NCBI RefSeq assembly: GCF_007827365.1
Contig: NZ_VISI01000001.1
Coordinates: 126,501 to 190,500 of the forward strand
Reading direction: 5' to 3'
Source of the DNA: Olleya sp. Hel_I_94
GTDB taxonomy: Bacteria; Bacteroidota; Bacteroidia; Flavobacteriales; Flavobacteriaceae
Length of the DNA stretch: 64,000 nucleotides
Part shown: positions 1 to 7,591 of the stretch, in pieces
How the letters are laid out: every line of letters begins with the position of its first letter
Position numbering within the stretch: position 1 is the stretch's first letter
Notes under the pieces: model-generated
The model's database searches: none
The model's input: only the letters and a program-made list of their open reading frames with translations
Told to the model about the DNA's origin: nothing
Position numbers and translations under genes: made by a program

Positions 1-105
1 TGTATCAAGACAAAGTGAACAGAAAGAATTTGTAACGATCTAAAAAGCCTTTCAGGAATAAACATTTGATCTTAATAAAAGAAAATAATAGCAAACAGCT
101 ATCAG

Positions 106-885
106 ATGAGTAAGACTTACCAAATACAATCCTACTTTAATTTTTTAAAACGCTCCACTAATCAACATGGTGTGCACTCCCCTTTTGTTTATGATTTAGT
201 TACCAAGTGTTTTTATGACAAAAAAAAGCACGCTGCTTACCTAGATATTAAATCCTACAGAAAAAAGCTTATAAAAAACACTGCCAGCATTAACGTCACT
301 GACTTAGGCTCTGGCAGTCAAGTGTTTCAAAACAATAAAAGATCCGTTTCTAAAATGGCTAAAGTAGCTGGATCAGATTATAAAGAAGCCAAATTACTAT
401 ATCGATTAACCAATTATTTTAAAAGTAATACCATTTTAGAGCTTGGTACATCTCTAGGTATTGCGACTCAAGCTTTAGCGTTGGGCAATCCAAAAGCAAT
501 AATTACAACCGTTGAAGGCTGTCCTAGTATTTCGGCTGTAGCCCAAACCCAATTTCAAAATTTCGACTTAAAAAACATTACAATAAAAACAGGTGATTTT
601 GCTCAGGTTATTAGTAATTTAAATTCGCAAACCTTAGACTTAATTTATTGTGATGGCAATCATACCAAGCAGGCTACATTGCAGTATTTTGAAATGCTAC
701 TACCTAAAACGCACAACGACACAGTACTTATTTTAGATGACATTTACTGGTCAAAACAGATGACTGACGCTTGGGAAATTATAAAAAACCACCCTCAAGT
801 AACCGTAACTATTGACACCTATAAATTTGGTTTTGTCTTTTTTAGAAAAGAACAAGCTAAAGAGCATTTTACCATTAGACTTTAA
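106..885 (+). CDS. Class I SAM-dependent methyltransferase
   Basis: This is a 259-residue cytosolic protein with the Rossmann methyltransferase signatures. Motif I (LELGTSLGIA) is at about residues 111-120, an acidic loop (YCDGNH) at about 181-186, and a strand ending in ILDDIYW at about 209-215. The pattern resembles O-methyltransferases of the catechol/caffeoyl-CoA type, but the substrate cannot be read from the sequence. It starts at an ATG and is followed after 69 nt by the cobalamin adenosyltransferase gene on the same strand. The fold is confident and the reaction is not. Confidence 0.8.
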   Translation: MSKTYQIQSYFNFLKRSTNQHGVHSPFVYDLVTKCFYDKKKHAAYLDIKSYRKKLIKNTASINVTDLGSGSQVFQNNKRSVSKMAKVAGSDYKEAKLLYRLTNYFKSNTILELGTSLGIATQALALGNPKAIITTVEGCPSISAVAQTQFQNFDLKNITIKTGDFAQVISNLNSQTLDLIYCDGNHTKQATLQYFEMLLPKTHNDTVLILDDIYWSKQMTDAWEIIKNHPQVTVTIDTYKFGFVFFRKEQAKEHFTIRL

Positions 886-954
886 ATTAATTATTAGTCG
901 CGTCGCTTAGTTTTTAACTTTCTACTTTTAAACTTTTCCCTTAACTTTACATTC

Positions 955-1527
955 ATGAAAATATATACAAAAACAGGAGACAAAGGTACTACAGCTTTAT
1001 TTGGAGGCACACGTGTCCCTAAACATCATATTAGGATTGATAGCTATGGTACTGTTGACGAGCTAAACTCTTACATAGGTTTAATTAGAGACCAAGAGAT
1101 TAATCAACTATATAAAGATATTTTAATTGACATACAGAATAAGTTATTTACTGTAGGTGCAATATTGGCTACAGATCCTGAAAAAGCGATTCTTAAAAAC
1201 GGAAAAGAACGCTTAAACATTAATAAAATTTCTGATGAAGATATTATCTTGTTAGAACAAGAAATGGATATTATGAACCAGGACTTACCACCAATGACAC
1301 ATTTTGTACTTCCTGGTGGCCATCAAACTGTGTCATTCTGTCACATAACCAGAACCGTATGCAGACGTGCAGAGCGCTTAGCATCAGCACTTAACGATTT
1401 AGAGCCTTTTGAAGCCAATGCGTTAACGTATTTAAACCGTCTTTCTGACTATCTTTTTGTATTGGCACGAAAGTTGTCTCATGACTTACAAGCAGACGAA
1501 GTAAAGTGGATACCTGAAAAAAAGTAA
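955..1527 (+). CDS. Cob(I)alamin adenosyltransferase, PduO type
   Basis: The 190-residue protein matches the PduO-type ATP:corrinoid adenosyltransferases, which make adenosylcobalamin from cob(I)alamin and ATP. Visible hallmarks are the N-terminal ATP loop TKTGDKGTTALFGG (residues 5-18), the central RTVCRRAERL helix (about 133-142) and the C-terminal NRLSDYLFVLAR helix (about 161-172). Length is normal for the family. Adenosylcobalamin is the cofactor of methylmalonyl-CoA mutase, and the mutase chaperone gene meaB is also in this window near 15.7 kb. No mutase gene is present here. Confidence 0.93.
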   Translation: MKIYTKTGDKGTTALFGGTRVPKHHIRIDSYGTVDELNSYIGLIRDQEINQLYKDILIDIQNKLFTVGAILATDPEKAILKNGKERLNINKISDEDIILLEQEMDIMNQDLPPMTHFVLPGGHQTVSFCHITRTVCRRAERLASALNDLEPFEANALTYLNRLSDYLFVLARKLSHDLQADEVKWIPEKK

Positions 1528-1637
1528 CCCACGTTATAAAGCGCTGTGATTAGTAACACTGCAAAATACTTTAGTATCAAGTAGTTTCAGTTTAGAAGAC
1601 GTTCTTTTTTTTAATGAAAAAATAATTCACTTTTTTC

Positions 1638-1667
1638 TTGACTATTTAAACTAAAAATTTATTTTTG
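1638..1667 (+). promoter_or_regulatory. Bacteroidota-type promoter for the DUF2795 gene
   Basis: TTG at 1638-1640 is followed after exactly 19 nt by TATTTTTG at 1660-1667. This matches the Bacteroidota primary sigma consensus (TTTG or TTG, about 19 nt, TAnnTTTG). It lies 23 nt upstream of the ATG at 1691. No experimental start site is known. Confidence 0.6.
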
Positions 1668-1690
1668 CAAAAATTAAAACCGCATAAGAA

Positions 1691-1912
1691 ATGTATTGGA
1701 CATTAGAATTAGCATCTTATTTAAGTGATGCACCTTGGCCAGCAACTAAAGATGAGCTTATTGACTACGCTATTAGAACAGGCGCTCCTTTAGAAGTTGT
1801 AGAAAATTTACAATCAATAGAAGATGAAGGTGATTCATACGATTCTATAGAAGAAATTTGGCCAGATTATCCAACTGACGAAGATTACCTCTGGAATGAG
1901 GACGAGTATTAA
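1691..1912 (+). CDS. DUF2795-like small acidic protein
   Basis: This 73-residue, strongly acidic protein carries the DUF2795 pattern: a helix with the PWPATKDELIDYAI stretch (about residues 15-28), then GAPLEVVENLQSI (about 31-43). The C-terminal third is nearly all Asp, Glu, Tyr and Trp. Function is unknown. It is probably cytosolic because there is no signal peptide or membrane segment. It has its own consensus promoter at 1638-1667 and its own terminator at 1931-1958, so it appears to be a single-gene transcript upstream of secA. Confidence 0.8.
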   Translation: MYWTLELASYLSDAPWPATKDELIDYAIRTGAPLEVVENLQSIEDEGDSYDSIEEIWPDYPTDEDYLWNEDEY

Positions 1913-1930
1913 TAACACACAAATAGTATC

Positions 1931-1958
1931 AAAAAAGTCTCAATTAGAGACTTTTTTT
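1931..1958 (+). terminator. Intrinsic terminator after the DUF2795 gene
   Basis: AAAGTCTC, loop AATTA, GAGACTTT, then a T run, starting 18 nt after the stop codon. The A run before the stem makes it potentially bidirectional. Confidence 0.85.
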
Positions 1959-2039
1959 GTGCTTTTTAATATAGCTAAACGCAGCTAAAAACGTATATTT
2001 AAGCCCTTTTTAAAAAAGGACAAAACATAAAGTACTGTT

Positions 2040-2060
2040 ATTCTATGCAATGCATAGAAT
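2040..2060. repeat. Perfect 21-bp palindrome upstream of secA
   Basis: ATTCTATGCA, a single A, then TGCATAGAAT form a perfect inverted repeat ending 26 nt before the secA ATG. No T run follows, so it is not a typical terminator. It could be an operator or a 5'-UTR hairpin. Confidence 0.6.
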
Positions 2061-2086
2061 GGCATCTCAAATAAAACACAAAAACT

Positions 2087-5000
2087 ATGAGTTTTTTAAA
2101 TTCCGTACTAAAAGTATTTGTTGGTGACAAGTCTAAACAAGACGTTAAAGCCATCACACCAATAGTAGACAAAATTAAAACCTTTGAAAAGGCTATGATA
2201 GCCTTGTCTCACGACCAATTAAGAGCTAAAACTGACGAGTTTAAAGCCATAATAGCAGAAGCGCGTCAACCATTTTACTCTAAAATTGAAACACTACAAG
2301 CTGAGGCTGAAGCAACAGAAGACATAGACAAACGTGAAGATATTTATCAAGAAATTGATAAAATTAAAGAAGAATCTTACACTGCCACAGAGGATACTTT
2401 AAACAAAATATTACCAGAAGCCTTTGCTGTTGTTAAAGAAACTGCTAGACGTTTTAAAGACAATACCACTATAATCGTTACTGCTAATGAGTTTGACAGA
2501 AGCCTTTCTGGAGACAAAGACTTTGTTACTTTAGAAGGTGATAAAGCAACTTGGTCTAACTCATGGGATGCTGCTGGAAAAGCCATTACTTGGGACATGG
2601 TACATTATGACGTCCAATTAATTGGTGGTATTGCAATGCACCAAGGTAAAATTGCAGAAATGCAAACAGGAGAAGGTAAAACTTTAGTGGCAACATTGCC
2701 TGTATATTTAAATGCCTTAGCTGGTAAAGGTGTACACTTAGTAACAGTAAATGACTACTTAGCTAAGCGTGATAGTGCTTGGATGGCTCCAATATTTAAC
2801 TTTCATGGGTTAAGTATTGACTGTATTGATTATCACCAACCTAATAGTGATGCACGACGCAAAGCATACAACGCAGACATTACTTATGGTACCAACAACG
2901 AGTTTGGTTTTGATTACCTACGTGATAACATGGCACATGCTACTGGAGACTTAGTACAACGTCCACACCACTACGCAATTGTCGATGAGGTCGATTCTGT
3001 ATTAATTGATGATGCACGTACACCATTAATTATTTCTGGACCTATACCTAAAGGTGATGAGCATGAATTTACAGAGCTTAAACCTAAAGTTGATGACATC
3101 GTTAATATCCAACGTAAATATTTGACTCAGGTTTTAGTTGAAGCTAAAAAATTAATAGCAGAAGGAGATACTAAAGAAGGTGGATTAAAATTATTAAGAG
3201 TTTACAGAGGTATTCCTAAAAACAAGGCATTAATAAAGTTTTTAAGTGAAGAAGGTGTAAAACAAATTCTTCAAAAAACGGAGAACTATTACATCCAAGA
3301 CAATAATCGCGAGATGCCAAAGGTTGACGCAGAATTGTATTATGTAATAGAAGAAAAAAATAATCAAATTGAATTAACAGATAAAGGCGTTGAGTACCTT
3401 TCTGGAAAAGACAATCCTGACTTTTTTGTCATGCCAGAAATTGGTATTGAAATGGCTAAAATCGAAGCAAAAGGATTATCTACTGAAGAAGAAGCTGAGG
3501 CTAAAGAAGATTTATTCCGTGACTTCGGAATCAAATCAGAACGTATCCACACGCTTAATCAATTATTAAAAGCGTATGCTTTATTTGAAAAAGACACACA
3601 ATACGTGGTCATGGACAATAAAGTAATGATTGTGGATGAGCAAACTGGTCGTATTATGGATGGTCGTCGTTATAGCGATGGACTACACCAAGCTATTGAA
3701 GCTAAAGAAAACGTAAAAATTGAAGATGCGACGCAAACTTTTGCAACGGTAACCCTTCAAAATTACTTCAGAATGTACAAAAAACTGTCAGGTATGACAG
3801 GTACTGCTGTTACTGAAGCTGGTGAATTCTGGGAGATATACAAATTAGATGTTGTCGAAATCCCAACAAACAGACCAATTGCTAGAGATGACAGACAAGA
3901 TTTAGTCTACAAAACTAAACGTGAAAAATACAATGCAGTTATTGATGATGTTACCAAACTATCTGAAGCAGGACGTCCTGTTTTAATTGGTACAACATCT
4001 GTAGAGATAAGTGAGTTGCTAGGAAAAATGCTAAGCATTAGAAAAATACCTCACAACGTATTAAATGCAAAACAACATAAAAAAGAAGCTGAAATAGTTG
4101 ATCAAGCTGGTAAATCTGGACAAGTAACTATTGCAACCAACATGGCTGGTCGTGGTACAGATATTAAATTATCTGACGAAGTAAAAGCAGCTGGTGGACT
4201 TGCAATTGTAGGAACAGAACGTCATGATTCACGTCGTGTAGACAGACAGTTACGTGGTCGTGCTGGACGTCAAGGAGATCCAGGAAGTTCACAATTTTAC
4301 GTATCGCTAGAAGACAACTTAATGCGTCTTTTTGGATCAGAGCGTATCGCTAAGATGATGGATAGAATGGGATTACAGGAAGGTGAAGTGATTCAACATT
4401 CTATGATTTCTAAGTCTATTGAGCGTGCACAGAAAAAAGTAGAAGAAAACCAATTTGGAGTACGTAAGCGTTTACTAGAGTATGATGATGTAATGAATTC
4501 GCAACGTGAGGTTGTTTATAAACGTCGTTACAATGCCTTGTTTGGAGAGCGTCTACGTGTAGATTTAGCAAATATGATTTATGATACCTCTGAAGGTATT
4601 GCAGAATCTAACAAAGCTGCGAATGACTTTAAGAATTTTGAATTTGAATTAATCAGATTTTTCTCAATGTCATCTCCAATTACTGAAGCCGAATTTAATA
4701 AAATGTCAGCTTTAGATATAGCGCAAACCATTTACAAAGCTGGTTTTACACATTATAAAGAAAAAATGGAACGCAATGCAGATATTGCCTTTCCAATTAT
4801 TGAAAATGTATACGAAAACCAACGTGATAAATACAAACGTATCGTAGTACCTTTTACAGATGGTGTTAAAAACTTGCAAGTTGTAACCGACTTAGAAAAA
4901 GCTTACCAAACTAAAGGAAAACAGTTAGTAACAGACTTTGAGAAAAACATTTCGTTAGCTATAATTGATGATGCTTGGAAAACACATTTACGTAAAATGG

Positions 5001-5443
5001 ACGAACTTAAGCAATCTGTACAATTAGCAGTACATGAGCAAAAAGACCCTTTATTAATTTATAAATTTGAAGCTTTTGAATTATTTAAGAGCATGATTGA
5101 CCAGGTTAATAAAGAAGTGATTTCTTTCTTATTTAAAGGAGAATTACCTACCGAAACTACCAATGCTATTAGCGAAGCTAGAGAAGTACGTAAAAAAGAA
5201 AACCTTCAAACTCAAAAAGAAGAAATTCCTAATTTAGATGAACGTTCTGCACAAAACAGAGCTGCAGGAAATACACAACCGCAACAACAAGTTGTAGAGA
5301 CTATTGTTAGAGATCAACCTAAGATTGGTCGTAATGACAAAGTAACTATAAAGCATGTTATGTCAGGAGAAAATAAAACGGTCAAGTTTAAACAAGCTGA
5401 ACCTTTAATTGCAAAAGGTGAATGGGTTATTGTTAATGAATAG
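2087..5443 (+). CDS. secA: Preprotein translocase subunit SecA
   Basis: SecA is the ATPase that drives proteins through SecYEG at the inner membrane. The 1118-residue protein shows Walker A (MQTGEGKTLVA, about 192-202), the DEVDSVLIDDARTPL Walker B region (about 300-314), the helicase motif TNMAGRGTDIKL and the QLRGRAGRQGDPGSS motif VI. It is longer than the roughly 900-residue E. coli enzyme, with extra sequence between the two helicase halves (about 325-480), as is usual in Bacteroidota. The tail keeps an IGRNDK stretch but lacks the Cys-rich SEC-C zinc motif. It has its own terminator at 5465-5498. Confidence 0.98.
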   Translation: MSFLNSVLKVFVGDKSKQDVKAITPIVDKIKTFEKAMIALSHDQLRAKTDEFKAIIAEARQPFYSKIETLQAEAEATEDIDKREDIYQEIDKIKEESYTATEDTLNKILPEAFAVVKETARRFKDNTTIIVTANEFDRSLSGDKDFVTLEGDKATWSNSWDAAGKAITWDMVHYDVQLIGGIAMHQGKIAEMQTGEGKTLVATLPVYLNALAGKGVHLVTVNDYLAKRDSAWMAPIFNFHGLSIDCIDYHQPNSDARRKAYNADITYGTNNEFGFDYLRDNMAHATGDLVQRPHHYAIVDEVDSVLIDDARTPLIISGPIPKGDEHEFTELKPKVDDIVNIQRKYLTQVLVEAKKLIAEGDTKEGGLKLLRVYRGIPKNKALIKFLSEEGVKQILQKTENYYIQDNNREMPKVDAELYYVIEEKNNQIELTDKGVEYLSGKDNPDFFVMPEIGIEMAKIEAKGLSTEEEAEAKEDLFRDFGIKSERIHTLNQLLKAYALFEKDTQYVVMDNKVMIVDEQTGRIMDGRRYSDGLHQAIEAKENVKIEDATQTFATVTLQNYFRMYKKLSGMTGTAVTEAGEFWEIYKLDVVEIPTNRPIARDDRQDLVYKTKREKYNAVIDDVTKLSEAGRPVLIGTTSVEISELLGKMLSIRKIPHNVLNAKQHKKEAEIVDQAGKSGQVTIATNMAGRGTDIKLSDEVKAAGGLAIVGTERHDSRRVDRQLRGRAGRQGDPGSSQFYVSLEDNLMRLFGSERIAKMMDRMGLQEGEVIQHSMISKSIERAQKKVEENQFGVRKRLLEYDDVMNSQREVVYKRRYNALFGERLRVDLANMIYDTSEGIAESNKAANDFKNFEFELIRFFSMSSPITEAEFNKMSALDIAQTIYKAGFTHYKEKMERNADIAFPIIENVYENQRDKYKRIVVPFTDGVKNLQVVTDLEKAYQTKGKQLVTDFEKNISLAIIDDAWKTHLRKMDELKQSVQLAVHEQKDPLLIYKFEAFELFKSMIDQVNKEVISFLFKGELPTETTNAISEAREVRKKENLQTQKEEIPNLDERSAQNRAAGNTQPQQQVVETIVRDQPKIGRNDKVTIKHVMSGENKTVKFKQAEPLIAKGEWVIVNE

Positions 5444-5464
5444 GCTTAACAAATACTAAATATT

Positions 5465-5498
5465 AAAAATCCTAAAGTATATACTTTAGGATTTTTTT
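5465..5498 (+). terminator. secA terminator
   Basis: AAAAATCCTAAAGTAT is followed directly by its reverse complement and a T run. It starts 21 nt after the secA stop. Confidence 0.88.
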
Positions 5499-5547
5499 GT
5501 ATTTTTAAATACTAACAGATTCCGATTTAGGACCAAAATTTAAGACT

Positions 5548-5964
5548 ATGCTTAAAAATATATTAGCAACAATTTTAGGTTTTATTACTGCAGCAGTTGT
5601 AGTATATATAATAGAAACGTTAATTGGTCACACGGTTTTTCCATTACCAGAACAAATTGATCCAAACGACATAGCCTCTATAAAAGCTAATATGCATCTT
5701 ATACCAATAGGCTCTAAAGTTTTTGTAGTAATAGCACATTTTACAGGTATAATCTCAGGAATGACACTTGCAGGCATGGTATCAAAAACTAGCATGATTC
5801 CTGCTTATATTGTTGGTGCTTTAATGGTTATTGCAACAGCAGCTACCATTTTTATGTTACCAAAAGCGCTGTGGTTTTCGTTAAGTGATGGCTTATTAGC
5901 AATTGCTGCTTTCTTTTTTGGAAAGTCATTGGCTTCTAGATATGTTTTTGGAGCTTTAGTCTAA
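5548..5964 (+). CDS. Four-helix integral membrane protein, unknown function
   Basis: This 138-residue hydrophobic protein has four likely membrane helices, at about residues 5-25, 53-75, 80-105 and 108-130. A conserved-looking polar segment between helices 1 and 2 contains FPLPEQIDPND. I do not recognise a characterised family, although similar small membrane proteins are common in flavobacteria. It begins at an ATG 50 nt after the secA terminator, so it is probably transcribed separately. It converges with the regulator gene on the other strand. Confidence 0.65.
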   Translation: MLKNILATILGFITAAVVVYIIETLIGHTVFPLPEQIDPNDIASIKANMHLIPIGSKVFVVIAHFTGIISGMTLAGMVSKTSMIPAYIVGALMVIATAATIFMLPKALWFSLSDGLLAIAAFFFGKSLASRYVFGALV

Positions 5965-5996
5965 ACACAAACCAGTTTAAAACAATAAATTACTAC

Positions 5997-7472
5997 CTAA
6001 GAGAACTTAGCATTTAATGCCTGAACAATAGACTCTAACTTTTCATTTTTTGCCTTTTTATCTAAAAAAATAGGAGCTACTTCCCTAACCTTACAATCCA
6101 TAATAGCGCAACGCTCACAAGTTACACCTACATTTTTAGATTCAATTTTAGGGTCATTTAAAAAATTAAGCTTTCGTTGTAATTGCTTATTAATTAACAG
6201 TCCTACACTTATACTCCTGTACTGATTATCTCTAAAAGGATCTTTAGTAGCAGAGGACAACACTAAATACTTCATCCCATCATTTTCATAATTAGAGATC
6301 TGCATATCAAAGACATGCTCTGATTTGCTATTACTAATATCTTTAAGCATTTTTATGGATACCCAACGTCTACAATAATGCTCATTAGTTTCGTTGGCAT
6401 GAGGTGATTGTTGATGCGATAAGTGCAATTCTTTTTTAAGATAAAAACGCTCACTATTTGCTCTATGCGTAAACCTTAAAAAAAACAAATTCTGGATATT
6501 ATATGCTTTAGGTAAAATATTAGTTAAGCGTTGATAAAATGATTCTGGAGAAGCATTATAAGCTTCAATAGCATTTAAAAACAACTCTGTATCAAAAGTT
6601 TCTTTTTCAAAGATTTTATTTAACTGCGTCTTAATCTTTTCGCTCGGTATAATCAAAGCGCCTGCAAAATAAGAAGCATAAAAATTATTTAATACCTGAT
6701 CAAAGGTGTCAAATTTTATCCATGGAAAAGTAAATAAACGCTCTTTTATTTCTAAAAAATTATACGCTAACTCTTTAGCGTAAATAAAGGTTCTTTGCGC
6801 TTCGTCTATCTCATTAGCCAATAATAGTGTTTTAGTTTTTGGCACAAACATAGATCGTAAATTACCCAAAGCTTCATACTTACTAAGCTCATTAACTTCT
6901 ATAGTATAACCATATTCTTCAACTAAAACTTCCTCCAAGTCTTGAGAGGTTATGGTTTCATTTAAATCAATATGATACGCTTTAGCAAATTTTAAAACAC
7001 TCTGCTCTAAATCTTCAAAATAATTATTATTCGCTTCCTGAAAAGACCGTACAGAAGCTAAATAAAAACTTTCACGACTAAAATTATAGTTCTGTGCTAT
7101 TTCTATAATTGTACTAATAAAAGCATTCACTTTTGCTGGAGCATTAGCTACAATATCGATTAGATTACTTTCTTTAATACCAAATAGCTCTAACGGAATT
7201 TCTTTTAAAATTTTAGACTGTAAAATATCACCAATTGGTGCTAAATTTTTATCCAATTTTAAAGACACCATTTGGTCGTATGGTACATCCAACTTTTCTG
7301 ATAATATTGCAATTTTATCTGGTTTAGGATATTTTTTACCATTCTCAATTTCGTTTAAATACGATTTTGACAAACCAGAAAGTTTGGACAAACCTAATAA
7401 GGATAAATTCTTATCAGTCCTTATCTGCTTTAGCTTAAGCCCAAAAATTAATTTAATGTAATCTTCTTCCAT
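5997..7472 (-). CDS. XRE-family regulator of the glyoxylate shunt (RamB/ScfR-like)
   Basis: The 491-residue protein has an N-terminal HTH_3 domain (about residues 8-65, with LSKLSGLSKSYLNEIENGKK), a middle region like the IrrE/DUF955 fold and a C-terminal DUF2083-like region with Cys-rich TCERCAIMDCKVRE. This architecture is that of short-chain fatty-acyl or acetate regulators such as RamB. The middle domain shows AKELAYN where active ImmA peptidases have HExxH, so it is probably a sensor and not a protease. It is divergent from aceB with 119 nt between the two ATGs. Its TATATTTG box ends only 5 nt before its ATG, so the mRNA may be nearly leaderless. Control of aceBA is inferred. Confidence 0.85.
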   Translation of the reverse strand: MEEDYIKLIFGLKLKQIRTDKNLSLLGLSKLSGLSKSYLNEIENGKKYPKPDKIAILSEKLDVPYDQMVSLKLDKNLAPIGDILQSKILKEIPLELFGIKESNLIDIVANAPAKVNAFISTIIEIAQNYNFSRESFYLASVRSFQEANNNYFEDLEQSVLKFAKAYHIDLNETITSQDLEEVLVEEYGYTIEVNELSKYEALGNLRSMFVPKTKTLLLANEIDEAQRTFIYAKELAYNFLEIKERLFTFPWIKFDTFDQVLNNFYASYFAGALIIPSEKIKTQLNKIFEKETFDTELFLNAIEAYNASPESFYQRLTNILPKAYNIQNLFFLRFTHRANSERFYLKKELHLSHQQSPHANETNEHYCRRWVSIKMLKDISNSKSEHVFDMQISNYENDGMKYLVLSSATKDPFRDNQYRSISVGLLINKQLQRKLNFLNDPKIESKNVGVTCERCAIMDCKVREVAPIFLDKKAKNEKLESIVQALNAKFS

Positions 7473-7477
7473 AATAA

Positions 7478-7506
7478 CAAATATACTCTTTTTTGCGAAT
7501 ATTCAA
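7478..7506 (-). promoter_or_regulatory. Promoter of the XRE regulator gene
   Basis: Read on the minus strand, TTG (7506-7504) is followed after 18 nt by TATATTTG (7485-7478), 5 nt before the ATG. The expected start site is at or almost at the start codon. The palindrome GCGAATATTC lies inside the spacer. Confidence 0.55.
7495..7504. promoter_or_regulatory. Candidate operator A (GCGAATATTC)
   Basis: This shares the half-site GCGAA with the perfect palindrome at 7528-7541 and sits between the two boxes of the regulator promoter. A further isolated GCGAA half-site lies at 7512-7516. Its position suggests autorepression. Confidence 0.45.
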
Positions 7507-7527
7507 TTTTGGCGAAAAACCATTTTT

Positions 7528-7541
7528 AGCGAACGTTCGCT
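7528..7541. promoter_or_regulatory. Candidate operator B (AGCGAACGTTCGCT)
   Basis: This is a perfect 14-bp palindrome, GC-rich against a very A/T-rich spacer. Its last base is the first base of the TTG box of the aceB promoter. It is the best candidate binding site of the divergent XRE regulator. Confidence 0.55.
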
Positions 7542-7571
7542 TGTTTTTTAAAAATCTTTGTTTTAATATTG
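7541..7571 (+). promoter_or_regulatory. Promoter of aceB
   Basis: TTG at 7541-7543 is followed after 20 nt by TAATATTG at 7564-7571, one base off TAnnTTTG. It ends 20 nt before the aceB ATG. Confidence 0.5.
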
Positions 7572-7591
7572 TCATATAAAATCATAACATC

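Noticed and set aside
1..43. Possible C-terminal tail of an upstream gene
   Set aside because: Two plus-strand frames reach a stop within the first 43 bases (stops at 33-35 and 41-43), each open from the window edge. Too short to choose between them or assign a family, so not listed.
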